A stretch of DNA of 64,000 nucleotides from Podospora bellae-mahoneyi (GCF_035222275.1 NW_026946359.1:3224001-3288000); one strand, 5' to 3'; counted from the first letter of the stretch, positions 44,555-57,306 are shown. Notes: a model not told the origin generated them from the letters alone. Numbers and translations: made by a program.

Positions 44555-45553
44555 CTAATACTCACCCCCCAACATCTTCATCCCATGCTCATTATACCTC
44601 TCCCCCACCACCTCAAAAGTCTTCAACACCGTCTCAATCTCCCTCATATCCTCCTCGCTCAACTCCACCTCCACCGCATTCTCCCTCACCCTCTCCGGCT
44701 TCGACGCCCCCGGAATAGGGATAATCACCGGCATCCCCGGCCTCCTTGACAGAGCCAGCACCCAGTTAATCGCAATCTGCGCCGCCGTCAAACCCTTCCT
44801 CTCCGCCAACCTCTGCACCTCCTTGACCAGTTCCATGTTCTTCCCAAACACCTCCGGCTGAAACCTCGGCAGTCCCCGCCGGTAGTCGCCCTCAGGGATA
44901 TCCTCCCACCCCTTGATCTGGCCAGTCAACATCCCCCTCCCCAAAGGGCTATAAGCCAAAACCACAATCCCCAACTCCGCGCACGCCTCCAGAACCCCAT
45001 TCTCCAACGGCTCCGTCTGCCACAAGCTCAACTCAACCTCCACACTCTCAATCTTTGCCACCTTTGCCGCGCGTCTGATCGTCGCGGCGCTGACCTCACT
45101 AAGGGAAATCCCACGGATATTCCCCTTTTCCACCTCCCTCTGCAGCGCAGCCACCGTGTCCTCGATCTCAACCTTGGGATCTCTTCTCGCTGGCTCGAAC
45201 TGATCGATTAGCCCCTTGCCACCAATCTGCTCGACAGAGCGCGCGACTGATTCGGCGACGCCGGCGGGGGAGCTGTCGACTTCAAAGGAAGGGGTGATGC
45301 AGCCTTTGATGTTGAGGAGGATCTTGTCCTTGTCCTGGGGGTATTGGGCGTAGTAGGCCTTGAGGAGGGTGAGGGAGTTGTGGGTGGGGGGGCCGTAGAA
45401 TTCGCCGCCGTTGAGGTAGGTCATGTTGTTGAGGACGGCTTCGCGGATGGCGGCGATGGCTTCTTGGTTGGTGGCTGGCTGGGGGCGCCAGGTTAGGCCC
45501 ATGAGGCCGAAGCCGATGTTGCCGACGGTTTTGCCTTGGATTGTGTGGGGCAT
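44555..45553 (-). CDS. Aldo-keto reductase, pyridoxal reductase (Plr1)-like
   Basis: Single exon, 332 residues, ATG 45553 (MPHTIQGKTVGNIGFGLMGL). TIM-barrel AKR motifs: TYLNGGEFYGPPTHNSLTLL with the catalytic Tyr, ILLNIKGC with the catalytic Lys, LIDQFEPARRDPKVEIEDTV, GNIRGISLSEVSAATIRRAA, VVLAYSPLGRGMLTGQI, and the NADPH-binding segment PVIIPIPGASKPERVRENAV. The position usually held by the catalytic His reads Glu (QFEPARRDP), as in fission yeast Plr1-type AKR8/13 relatives. Likely NADPH-dependent reduction of pyridoxal or another small carbonyl, cytosolic; the substrate is not certain. Confidence 0.92.
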   Translation of the reverse strand: MPHTIQGKTVGNIGFGLMGLTWRPQPATNQEAIAAIREAVLNNMTYLNGGEFYGPPTHNSLTLLKAYYAQYPQDKDKILLNIKGCITPSFEVDSSPAGVAESVARSVEQIGGKGLIDQFEPARRDPKVEIEDTVAALQREVEKGNIRGISLSEVSAATIRRAAKVAKIESVEVELSLWQTEPLENGVLEACAELGIVVLAYSPLGRGMLTGQIKGWEDIPEGDYRRGLPRFQPEVFGKNMELVKEVQRLAERKGLTAAQIAINWVLALSRRPGMPVIIPIPGASKPERVRENAVEVELSEEDMREIETVLKTFEVVGERYNEHGMKMLGGEY

Positions 45554-46677
45554 TTTGGAGGGGTGTGGTGTTGGAGATTGTGTTGTTGGGTATGGTTGAG
45601 GTGATGAGGGTGAAGGTAAGTGTTGAGGTTGAGCTGTCCTGAGATGCGCGTGTGTGTGTGTGAGAGAGAGAGAGAGAGTGATGGTTTGACAATCGTTCTT
45701 GGATGTGTGTTGAGTTCAGGTATTTGTACTCTTCCCAAGCTCAAGTGGTGACAGCGTGTTGGTGCTCCTGTTTGCTGAATCGCTGGTGGTGACAGCGGAG
45801 ATAACAGGCCTCTGGATTGGTGAGCGGAATTTACAGCTCAAAGCCACCGGGACTTCGTTTTCTCCTGTCGGTTCCTTATTCCCACTCTTCAGTTTTCAAG
45901 GACTCAAAAGGAATCTCCGTTAAACCCAGCAATTACTAAAGCTTCAAACCGGACACAGGATGGAATGAAGCCTTTACTTCCTCATGGGCATTGTACACAC
46001 AGCGAGGCTAAGTCCAGGTGTGTCAATTATAGCTAATAGTTGACTAGCCAAGACCTGGAGCCGATTGAATGGCGGGGTGCGGCACTTAGATAAGAGGGGC
46101 TAACCACCTTGGATCCTCTCGGCAATGAATGGACTTGGCATCGTGACAGCTTAAAAAGACGTCAAGTGAGGAGGATAATATCTTGTGTGACCTCACGATG
46201 TGTAGCTCATGTGTGAGTAAGCATCTAATCGTATCAAATCTCCGGGCCCGAGGGAAGATCAAAATGCTTAACTCCAGCACCAGCCAATCGCAAATAAGTG
46301 AGGCCAAGTCGTCCGGAGTTAGCATCACATGATTGGCACAATGGCCGGTTCCACCGACTGACATTCTGGCAGGCAACTCGGATGCAGAATGACGCGACCG
46401 GGCTCCTTCCGGCAACCAAAGGAGCAGTTTGGAGATAAAGCAGGCAAATCCAGGTTCGATTCTCCAACTTGTTAAATCCGCTCTGGCTGCCGGCCAAGGA
46501 TCTAGAGCTTCTTTCAATGCATCGTTGCAAAAGTCGCAATATGGCGGCGCACTGACGCCACTGTCCCTCCTGCATCTCTGTGTCCTGCACTTGCTGCGTT
46601 GCCCTTCGGTAAATTGTGCCGTGCCACTATAGACTCAAACTCCCTACAAAAGACCTTGCCCCGCGAAACATCGAATC
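45554..46677. promoter_or_regulatory. Divergent promoter region, aldo-keto reductase and DUF202 gene
   Basis: 1.1 kb between opposite-strand starts. A short (GT)n/(GA)n microsatellite lies at 45649-45678 in the reductase leader. No gene seen. Confidence 0.45.
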
Positions 46678-47969
46678 ATGGCTCAACGAGCCGATACCTC
46701 CTCGTCACCCGCTGCGACGTCGCCTGCTGCTCCTCAATCCCTCTCTCGAGAAGGACGAGCCCTTCCAGGTCGCCAGCCGTTGATGAGGAAGAAGTCAGCC
46801 CAGGACCGGATCAATGAAATCCTACAGGTCAGTGACCGTTGAATCTTCCAAACTCAGCTCAAGCCCCCAGGTTGCGGCCACCGATACACGAACTTTTGAA
46901 GGGTCTTCCCCACACGCGACCAACTCAAACACTTTCTTCCCCCCCACCTTTCCACGCCGCCGCGATTTCAAGATCTTCTTTTCTCGTGACCACCGAATCT
47001 CGGGCGCCGGTCCGTCTTGTAATGGCGGCAATTTTTAGCTCCTCTACCAACAACATCTTTGGCAAAAGTGTTCGTAACTTGCTCTTTGCTCTTCGAGTCC
47101 GGGATGCTTGAAACGGGTGGATCTGTGTTGCGCGTTGTCAGTACCACCATAAACTCGACGAAACTAACATCTTTTAACTACTCAAGGGCGCTCGAGAACG
47201 CGCCGAATCATATGGCCCGGACACGTCTCCCGGTAACCTCAGCCCACGGCTACAACCGCTGCTGGATTCATCGTTGCGCGGGCTGAATTATCTTTCCAAC
47301 AACGCTTCACCACGCACCGGTTCTCCGCGTCTGTCGCCGTCGATTCCGGAGGAGAATGGCGTCGGTAATATCGATGGCGCGGTGACAGCGCAGCCGCAAC
47401 AGCAACACATCCATTACTACAATGGCACGCAGACGAACCACTCGACGCGGAGGCGATCCACCCGACAGTCAGCCCAGGAGCAGGGCCGGTCGGCGTCGCA
47501 AGCTGATGATGGGACGACGGGGAGAAGACATGGCGAAGAAGAAGAGGAAGGTGGTTGGAAGAAGACGTTGAAGTATTTCAGGAGCATAGAGCTCGAGAAC
47601 AAGGGGAGTGTTGCGAGGGATCACTTGGCGTTGGAACGGACGTTCCTTGCCTGGTTGCGCACGTCATTGGCGTTTGCCTCGATTGGGATTGCGATTACTC
47701 AACTGTTTCGGCTGAACACTTCGTTGGCGGATGATGATCACCAGTTGTATACGCTGAGGCATTTGGGGAAGCCGCTGGGGTCGACGTTTTTGGCGGTTAG
47801 TATTTTGATTTTGTTTTTGGGGTATAATCGGTATCTGGAGAGCCAGGCGTGGGTAATTAAGGGGAAGTTTCCGGCGAGTAGGGGGACGATCATCCTGGTG
47901 TCGTTTATTGCCTTTGCGGTGACGGTGGCGAGTTTGATTGTGGTTATTGCTGTGCAGGGGGATCATTGA
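46678..47969 (+). CDS. DUF202 membrane protein
   Basis: 310 residues from exon 46678-46827 (MAQRADTSSSPAATSPAAPQ ... QDRINEILQ) and exon 47187-47969 (GARERAESYGPDTSPGNLSP ...). The phase-0 intron is 359 nt (GTCAGT donor, CTAAC branch, CAAG acceptor), long for this genome. The N-terminal half is hydrophilic and disordered. The DUF202 domain occupies about 195-305: ENKGSVARDHLALERTFLAW, LRTSLAFASIGIAITQLFRL, and two more membrane spans (FLAVSILILFLGYNRYL; GTIILVSFIAFAVTVASLIV). Related fungal DUF202 proteins sit in endomembranes; function of this group is not established. The exon-1 junction is my reading and the less certain part. Confidence 0.82.
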
Positions 47970-48669
47970 GGTTTACTATGGTGGAATTAAGTATGAGTGG
48001 TGACCCTGAGTTATGGCTGAAGGGGGGTTTTAATGCTGATAGCGTGGGTGAGAACCTTGAGGGTTGGGTGAGGTCATCGCTAGAGCTATGCATGAAGAAT
48101 GAAAATAAGCCCATGAACGATGACTTGTCCTTACAAGCCCGAATAACCAATGTGAAACAAACTTGGAAAGACCAAATCGTGATTAAAAGGATTTGGGTTT
48201 TTGACAAGAAATTATTACTTGCATTTCTTGCATGCTGCATCCGTTTGCATTCTCTTTCTCACAAGCAAGTTCCCACCAAACTTGAACCTTGGTAAGCTCC
48301 CTCACCACAAAATAGTTGACACGCAAAAAGTAAGTTAACCCCTATTATGTTATGAACCGTACCTTAAAACACCACGACTAGGCCGTTAAAGATAGTTACT
48401 AAGCCTTTTCAATATTTCCGAAGACCTGTTAACTATCTTTAAAGGCCTATAAACTATCTTCAAAGGTCTACGGACCATCCTTGAAGGCATGTCAACCTAC
48501 TCATAGTGTCTTCAATTATTTTGTTGCATCTCACAGCCGGAGACCCACTCTCTCTCTCAACTTCAAGATCAACCTCCCTTCCTCAACCACCACCACCACC
48601 ACCACCAGCACCACCACCACCAGCACGTTCAAATCTGAGAAAGAGTGGTTCGTTCACTTCAAAAAAAAA
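47970..48669. other. Intergenic, no gene seen; tandem repeat copy C
   Basis: Between DUF202 and helicase genes, both +. Contains the ~21-bp repeat (48379-48497), a CAC/ACC triplet run at 48588-48622 just before the helicase start, and no gene. Confidence 0.55.
48379..48497 (-). repeat. Dispersed degenerate tandem repeat, copy C (~21-bp unit)
   Basis: Units such as AACTATCTTTAAAGGCCTAT and AAACTATCTTCAAAGGTCTA in tandem, plus one in the opposite sense (AGGCCGTTAAAGATAGTTAC). Same family as 23.1 and 29.1 kb. It ends about 170 bases before the helicase start. Confidence 0.75.
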
Positions 48670-51600
48670 ATGGCAATCGATATTCCCACCTTTGCCTCGA
48701 CGCAGATTTCGCTTCTGGCGGCGGAGCTCCAAGCTGAAGTGGACGAGACGTCGATGCTAGTGTCGCTTCATAGCCCGACTGCTCTCCAGCGCGCGGGGGT
48801 TGCGCTGACGAACCTGACGGTTTTGTCGCAGAGGACGGGGTTGGGGGGGAAGACTGTTGTTGAGGTGGGGCCGGATGGTGCGTTTAGTTGTTCGGGTGAT
48901 TTGCCCGAGCATGGGATTCGAAGTGGGGATATTGTCTTGCTGGCTGAGCAGCCGGCCGCCAGTGGGAAGAAGAGGGAGGTGAAGGAGTTGGAACGGAAGG
49001 GGGTTAAGGGGGTTGTGACGAGGGTGGGGAGGCAGGGTTTGGGGATTGCTGTTGGGGAGGATGGGGAGGGGGAGGGGGAGGTGGTGGGGGGGGATAGGAG
49101 GGTTTGGATTGTTAAGTTGGCTGATGAGGTGACGTGGAAGAGGATGAATGGGACGATGGAGAAGATGGCCAAGATGGCGGAGGGGGAGTACTCTTATTTT
49201 ATGAGGGTTCTCTTTGGCCTGACCACACCTTCGCCTGTTCCAGAGGATTTGAGCAAGGATGAAGAGGTGGGAGAAGGAAAGATAAAGTGGTTTGATACCA
49301 GTTTGAACGAGTCGCAGAAGGATGCTATTAGGTTTGCGTTGAAGAGTCAGGAGATTGCTCTTATTCATGGCCCGCCGGGGGTAAGTTTCTTGTTTTTTTC
49401 TTGTTTTTTTCTTGTTTTTTTTTCCCTTTTTCCTTTTTATATACCAACTTACCCCCCAAAAAGACAGGGAAAACCCATACCCTAATCGAACTAATCCTCC
49501 AACTCCTCGCCCTCAACCCCAACTCCCGCATCCTCGTCTGCGGCCCCTCCAATATCTCGGTAGACAACATCGTTGAGCGCCTCTCCCCGCACAAAATCCC
49601 CTTGATCCGCCTCGGCCACCCCGCCCGTTTGCTGCCCTCCGTCCTGAACCACTCTCTCGAAGTCTTGACTCGCACCAGCGAGGCGGGGGCCATCGTCAAG
49701 GACGTCAGGGCCGAAATGGACGCCAAACAAGCGTCTATTCGAAAAACCCGCTCCGGGAAGGAGAGGAAGGCCATCTACGCTGATTTGAAGGAGTTGCGCA
49801 AGGAGTATAGACAGCGAGAGAAAAAGTGCGTGAGTGATCTCGTTGCCAAAAGCAAAGTCGTGCTCGCAACGCTTCATGGCTCAGGGGGGTACCAGTTACG
49901 AGACGAAAAGTTTGACGTGGTGATTATTGACGAGGCGTCACAGGCGTTGGAGGCGCAGTGTTGGGTTGCGTTGCTGTCGGCTAAGAAGGCAATCTGTGCT
50001 GGTGATCATTTGCAGTTGCCGCCGACTATCAAAAGCTTGAACTCTTCTTCTTCTTCTTCTTCTTCTTCTTTTTCTTCTTCAAAGACTTCTTCAAAGTCTT
50101 CTTCTACCTCTGGGGAGAAGAAGACTGCAAAGACCAAGAAAGACACCGCCGCGAGCAGTACCCCCCCAACTATCCCGAAAGGTGCCACGTTGGAAACGAC
50201 ATTGTTCGACAGGCTCCTCTCCCTCCACGGGCCCAAAATCAAAAGGATGCTCACCACCCAGTACCGGATGCACGAATCTATCATGCGGTTCCCTTCTGAT
50301 GAGCTATATGAAGGGAAGCTGGTTGCTGCGGAGGGGGTCAAGGCTAGGTTGTTGAACCAGCTGCCTGATGTGAGGGATGTTGATGAGACGAGGGAGCCGT
50401 TGGTTTTTATTGATACCCAGGGCGGGGATTTTCCGGAGAAGACCGAGGATGAGGAGGAGGAGGAGGAGGAGAAGAAGAAGAAGGGAGTGACGAAGAGGAG
50501 TTTGTATGGGGATAGTAAGAGGAATGAGGGGGAGGCGATGTTGGTGAGGGAGCACGTGAGATGTTTGGTGGAGGACGGGGGGGTGAGGGCCGAGGATGTG
50601 GCGGTTGTTAGTCCGTATAATGCGCAGGTATGTTTCTCTCTCACTTCTATCCAAGCGGTTACATTGGAGCTGCCAGGCACTGGGTGGTTCAGTTGATGAA
50701 GACCCGAGGGGGAGAAGCATCATCGGTTGCTACTAGTGTAGGCGTGGAGGAGTCACGGAGACCAGAAGCTTGGTTTGGATGTGACGGAGACCGGATCGTA
50801 TGGTTTACGAAGAGGTTAACCCCCATCCGATCACTCGGGACGAGGTGATGAGACGGCACGCGGTTCGGACCCGTCTGCCATCCACACCCGCGCTACGAAG
50901 AGCTTTACTCATTCTAATGCTCGGGAGACCCTATACGGTTCGGACGGGACGGGAGAGAGTCAAAATCGTCCGGCTCCCATGCTCTCCGCCATGATCAATC
51001 CGAAAGATAGGACGACCATGAGATCATTTGTCATCGCTACCAGCAAACAACACCCCTCTCTTTCCTTCTCTCCTTCCAGAATCCGGGGCCGAACATGGAC
51101 GAGGGTTCAGGCCGTCCAACGTCAAACCTCGAGCATAAGGCAAGAGTACCAAGCTAACCATGCGAAAATCTAGCTCGCCCTCCTGGCCCCCCTCAAAGAG
51201 CAATACCCCGGCATAGAACTCGGCTCAGTCGACGGGTTCCAAGGCCGGGAAAAAGAAGCAGTGATCGTCACGCTTGTGCGAAGCAACTCGGACGGAGAGG
51301 TCGGTTTCCTTGCCGAGAAGAGAAGACTCAACGGTACGTTTATTCTATTTTATTCTGGCGGATTAGTTCGGGTAGTAGGATCAGGTTGCACGACGTCAGT
51401 GCGCTGCATGGCATATACGCATGGCGGCATGAACACACAACACACATTACTGTAGTGTATAGGAGATGGGCGTCAATGCGAGGGGTATGGTATGGTATGG
51501 CATGGCATTAGATGAGATGCTAATTTGGACTGTAATACACTGTAGTGGCCATGACACGGCCAAAGAGGTCGTTGACTGTGATTGGGGATTCGGAGACGAT

Positions 51601-51772
51601 CAAGAAGTGAGTAGCTACTGCTCCATTTTTTAAACCTTTGCGGATGTAATACTAACACTTGGATGGCAGAGGCAGCAAATTCCTCAAAAAGTGGATGGAG
51701 TTCTTGGAAGAGAATGCAGACTTGCGCTATCCGGACCTTGCTTCTCTCACGGCTGCTGCTGCGAAGGCATGA
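48670..51772 (+). CDS. SMUBP2/Hcs1-type superfamily 1 DNA helicase
   Basis: 732 residues from five exons: 48670-49380, 49464-50627, 51174-51333, 51546-51606, 51670-51772; introns 83, 546, 212 and 63 nt. Start [23 protein letters not shown]1-like helicase motifs in order: Q-region [17 protein letters not shown], Walker [17 protein letters not shown] across intron 1 (residues 233-241), Ia [18 protein letters not shown], Walker [44 protein letters not shown], Va [51 protein letters not shown] Ser run coded by TCT repeats (50041-50110) and an acidic Glu/Lys run are insertions in variable loops. Length fits fission and budding yeast Hcs1, the Pol alpha-associated 5'-3' helicase; no R3H or AN1 domain is present, unlike human IGHMBP2. 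Confidence 0.93.
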
Positions 51773-54700
51773 ATCTGATGCGGGGGCAAGCGGGAGGGGG
51801 GACGTATGATAGAGACATACCAAGTCGCCACCATGAAATCCAAGGAACGAGTTCCCGTTCCCGTCTTTATGCGATGATTCGGACCTGAAAAGCAAGTGAG
51901 GTCCAACAAATGGGAGGTTCTCAAGATCTGGTTAGGTAGGGTGTTATCCCCCAGTTGGACCCATGGTCTGGTTGTGGCTGACCCAGGAAGAACGTTTGGT
52001 TCGGGCTCGTCGATTCGGAGAATTATTGGCCTTGGTTCCAGGCTAAAAGTGAAGAGACACGTCCTCGTTGTGAATCGCGGGGTTTTTTCCTTTCCTTCTG
52101 TAAGACAGGACTGAGGCCATGCCCTGAAAGCTCTTGGACATGTTTGGTCACGAATCGCGTGGCTCCAAGACATCACATTGCAGCGTGGTGTTTTGGATCG
52201 GAAGAGGTCGTTTCCCGTCGCAATTGGCTGTCTGTTGTCTCTTTTGCTTGGCCCCCGTTGAAGGTGCCTCAGAGAGAGCCTTCTCAGTGGAAAGTTCAGA
52301 CGGCGACATTTCTGTACCATGTATGACCCCTGCTGTTTCAGATGGCCCCCCGCCTGTGGGGTTGAGTGGCCAGTGCTTCTTGGAACGGCTCGGCTTTGAG
52401 CGGGGCTGGTTCTCCCTTGGCGTCCGTCTCCAGTGACAGCCATCGAACTGCAAGATGGCAGGACGATTCGCATGATTCGAACCAGATTCTACGGGAGGGA
52501 AGAGGTTGTCTAGAACTTCGAACTTTGGAGGAGGGCAGCATGCTTCCGTATCGCTACAGAGAAGGAAAGGCAAGCGAAAGGGAATACCCCGTTGTAATGT
52601 GCTTGCCTCCTCGACTGTGCAGATTGGCGAGGGTTGGACGTTTTATCGATAGCAGTGTATCATCGTCCTCGTATTGTTCCGTCCTGCCCTGCCCCCCGCC
52701 AGCGAGAGGATGGCACTTTGTGTCACCCGTGCGCCCGCGCTGCTCCCCTGTTGGAGTCTCATCGAGACAATGGGTTGAAGATGTGTCGGCGATCTGTTGT
52801 TTTCGATCTTTTGGCGGGACTGGGAGACAAGCGCGGTGGTTGTTCGGAGACGCGGAGACGACACCACCCTCCTTGTCAACAAACAGCCGCGGTCCTCCCA
52901 AGATGGTTGCACAAACTGGGGATTGGTGGTGATAGATGAATTGATGCGCTGCGCTACCGTGCTGCAGCGAGTTATCCTTCTTTGGGGAGGCCGGGTTGCT
53001 GGATGGCAAAGCTTGTTGCCCGCTCGCTGAAAGGGCTTGCATGTGCGTGCGGACATAGGCCGCGTATCAAGGAGGTGGGAGACAAGAAGGAGAAGCGCGC
53101 ATTTATTTGGAGTGTCATCTGCTCACTTTCTCAATTGGACGCACACCCTCAGGTTGGGTGACGATGCTACTTTGCAGCATCCCCCGGATGGCATGTTTCT
53201 GTGGGAGAAGCGGAGATCTTATTCCAGCGACCCCGACAATAATATGATGGACCCCTCCAGGATTTTGGGAGTTGAAGGACGGGAATGATGACATTTGGCG
53301 AAGATCAAACTTGAGCGATCGAAGTGATGATGAAAGACCGGGCCTTCGATCTGGTCCGCTCCTCCCTTGCTCGGTTGCTCTTGCGGTCAACGGCCAGCTT
53401 CTCTCAAAACTGGAAAGCGTGGGGTTGGCACCTGCATCTTGCTTGAGAATATATCGACCAGCCGCGGTGGTGGAGCGGAGATTAGGTCACACACACAACC
53501 TCCAGACTCCCATATCCGATATCATCACCACCAAGCCACCTTCATTGTGGCGTTTGTGATATCCGCATTGACGTTGATATCTTTTCTTGTCGTTTCTTTT
53601 TGTACCGTTGGTGGAGTTGGTTGATCTGGACTGCTCAACGAACCCCTGGACAGCGCGGCCACCCAGCGATACCAAAGCAGGTATAGCGCTGACTGGGGCT
53701 CGCGCTGCGCAAAAGCCACGCGATGGCCTGGTTGTCTGTCTTCCCTTGCTTCGAGTATAGGTACTCTGTATCTACACAGCGCACAAGGTGCTACAACCGA
53801 GTGCGGTTCACCAAAGGGAACATTGCACAAGCGAGCCCCCCTAATATCGCGGCCGGCGATTTCAGGGATTTCTTCCAGAAGCTGCAATGGATATAGATGA
53901 AGCTGCCCGCAAGAGGGCATGAAAGAGGGCGGCACAGGGCATCGCCGAAGGGATTCTACAACAATGCGCCCAATTCCAGCCTCAAGCACTCGGCAGCCGC
54001 TTCCGCGATGAGTTGTCCAACACCCACCTCGAGGTGCAGATGGATGCAGGCACGCGCCGGAATACAACTTGCCCCTCCTGCCTGACTGTGACTGTTCTGG
54101 AACCGGCCAGCAGTTCATCGCATCTCTATTCCTTTCTTTTTCGACCAACCATACTTGAGCCTCTCTTCTGTCTGATCTTGGTCGGGCATCGGGGGGAACA
54201 TCTACAACACAACCTATCAAACTCACGAACTCTTCACCAGCCGTTGCAAGGGTTCGAGGGACCCCGGCAAAGCTCAAGTCAAGACAAGACCCACCGCCTC
54301 CGTTCTCCACCGCAGCGGCCCCAAGCGCAACCCCCCCTCACCATCCCCCTCCCCTCCATCACCGTCGCATCAAGTCTGCGATCCTTGTTCTTGCAGCAGC
54401 GCCGCCGCCGGGCAACCTGGAGCAGTCAAGAATCCGCCGCACGCAGCATTAAATATCCGCCCACTGCCCACTGCCCAGTGGCGCGCTGTCTGCGGAAAAG
54501 TGATGGGGCGACGTGCTTCTGTCAACTGTTTACACTGGCCTGCACCACCCTCTGCAGCTCCGCGTCGACCCGGTGGGCCAGGCAGGTTATAGGTTGTTGA
54601 TAGCTCTCTGTCCTCGGTCCTCTTGCCTTCAGCCGGCATCGCCTTCCCCCCGTCTCACAGCAGCAACAGAGGAGGAGCCGCATTGCTGGCCATGTGGAAC

Positions 54701-54973
54701 TTGTAACGGTGAGACGTTGGAAGAAGGAAACTGTGCGTCGGGACCCAGGATTATCCTCCGCAAGGCACTCTGGAACCGGCGAATCACGACTCACTCCTCG
54801 CCATCAACACCTGTTTTGTGCCCAGATGGCTGTGACAGTCGAAGCCCATATCTGCTCACTCTAACCCAATTCCTTCATCCGGCCCCTCCCTCTTTTCCCA
54901 AAAGCCTGTCGTTACCGTTATCGAAAAAAAGGGAAAAAAAAAAAAAAGTCCGTTGTAGACAACGCCGATCAAT
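51773..54973. other. Gene-free 3.2-kb stretch
   Basis: Between the helicase stop and the next start, both on +. Many open frames exist on both strands because stop codons are rare, but they overlap each other antiparallel, mostly lack good starts, and show no domain or splice-supported continuation. It probably includes a long 5' leader for the 54974 gene; an A-run lies at 54925-54947 just before it. Confidence 0.5.
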
Positions 54974-57270
54974 ATGCCGAGCATATTCGGAAGGTCTGGC
55001 TCCGGCACTCCGGCCGGGGCCCGTGCCAAGACCGGGAAGTCGATCCGGGGTGCCATCATCTCGGCCCCGATCCCGATACCCAGCACTGTCGATGATGACG
55101 AGTTCCCCATGCGCAAACCCGGATCTGCAAAGGCATCGACAGTCACCGACGAAGAGTTTCCGATTAGGAGACCGGGAACAGGAATTGCCACGCCTTTACC
55201 CCTGGCTGATGAGCATTCGCCATCATTGGACGGGAAGCATGAGCGCGACCATGAAAAGGGAAGCGGAGACGAGAGGGATCTTCCAGACGAGGTGGTTCCC
55301 GTATCCTCCATGTTGGGCGGCGCTGTCGACAAAGAGACTGGCGAGATCATTCCCGAAGCGCCGTCAGATCCACCACCTGGGCCTCCGTCTCGCTTGAGTA
55401 CTCCGGCCGGGGCGCCGCCGGCACCACGAACTGCGTCCACAACGCCACCAAATCGCACCTCACCGCGAGGACTTTCGCCGCAAGGGATTTCGCCATCTAG
55501 AGTGTCACCGCCGAGGGCATCACCACCGGCAAGAAGAGCAACACAACCAGCAATCAGCACGCAGCTCAGGTACTCGACCATCAGTGATGCGCCTAGCAAA
55601 AACACCACTCAAAGCACTGTGCCGCAGCGGAAGAAATCCACACTGCGGTCGGCTTTGGGAAAGCTATTCGGCCGTGGCAAGAAGAAGCAAAATGTTCAGG
55701 ACACCAGCCCTACGCCGATCCCGGAAGTTGAGCCTGTCAGCTCGATACAGCATAGAAGTGTATGTTAACCAGAAGCGAGAGTAATTTGGTCGTTTTTGGA
55801 GTGCTAACATGAAAACTTGTAGGATCCAACTGCACTCGGCAGGCCAAATCACCCACCAGCAAAGCGCTCAGCTTCACTTCCCATCAGCGAGTTCGACCGG
55901 CCCCTGAGGTCACATTCTATCGGCCCTGACGACATCATGGCCATTGAGAGCGCACGAAACTCGATGCAGTTGGCAGGAGAGGGTGGTTCATCTGTTGCAA
56001 ACACGAATAATCGTCGCAGAGCTGCAACGACGACCAGCCGGATGATGTTCCAGCAGCGGTTGCGCAACCCAGAATGGGGAGCCGGTCTATCACCACGACC
56101 TGCGAGTGCTCAAGGACGGGGTGGAAGTAGCAAGGAGGAAAACCACGCCGTTACGCACGATCCGGATGAAATCGGGCGTGCCATCACCAGTGATAGCGGC
56201 CACGGTCTGCGGCGGCGGTCTAGGAGCTTGTCTGGTCTTCAGGACTTTGCCAATGCCCGACCTGTGACGGCCCGGAGACGAAGTGATGAGATGCGTTTCT
56301 GGCGGCAGTCATACGACCCAACCGGTCTCATGTCGCCATTATCATCCAATGCCCCAGACATTGACGACACAGGCGTGGTGGATGTCAGCGCCCCAGACAG
56401 CCCAGCAGTCGAAGTGCCACCAAAAACACCGCCGCAGCCCTTCAATTTTGGTCTGCTGTCCAAAGACATGCTCGGCATGAAAATAACCCATGCTGCCAAC
56501 TTGGACACCCGAGTCGGAAACCTCGAGTCGCGAACTCGCAAGCTGGAGAGGGTAGTCACCCAGCTCTGTCACGCCGTCCCCGGATTCAGAGGTCCCCTAG
56601 GCGATACCACTCCCACTCCCTCAACGTCACAAAACGAACCCTTCCCAGTCCAAAAGAAGGTCTCGGTCCAGCAACCCCAATTCGGCTTTTCCACCTCGAC
56701 GCCTCCACCAACGATACCAGCCATCTACAATCCCACCCCCCCAACGCCCGTCCAACCAAGCAGCAGCTCCCGCAAGTCACTAGAAACCGAAGACAGGGAC
56801 ACTCACTCCCTTTTATCCTTTGGCGAAGCACCCACCTTTATCGGCTCCCTCCACCCGCCGTCCTCGTCGGCAACCCAAGCCGCCCAGTCTTTGACCGTCG
56901 CCGCCCCACCACCACCACCACCACCACCACCACTACCACCAACCCCCATCCCTTCCCGACCAACGGAAGAAACCGTTACGCAACTCAAAGCCGAACTAGC
57001 ATCTGAACGCGCCGCCCGTCGAGACCTCGAGGCTCAAGTGAGGAAACTTTCCGAGCGGCTGAATACCCTGTCTTCGACTGTCTTCGCCATGGTGCGCAGC
57101 CCGTCCGAGTCACGGTCTCAGGAGCGGCTGATTGCGCCGGCTGCGTCGAGTAGTAGTTTGAGTACTGGGTCTCCGTTGCTGTTGCCGAATAGTCTGAAGG
57201 GGACGACGACGACAAGGGCAAAGTCGCACGTTCCTGCTGTTACGCAGCAGGGGCAGGAGCAGTTGAGTGT

Positions 57271-57306
<36 letters not shown>

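Noticed and set aside
46441-46475. Possible tRNA B box (GGTTCGATTC) near 46.45 kb
   Set aside because: No A box at the right distance and no foldable cloverleaf around it.
53525-54310. 261-residue minus frame in the gene-free stretch
   Set aside because: Low stop density from GC-rich sequence; no domain, and overlapping open frames on the other strand.
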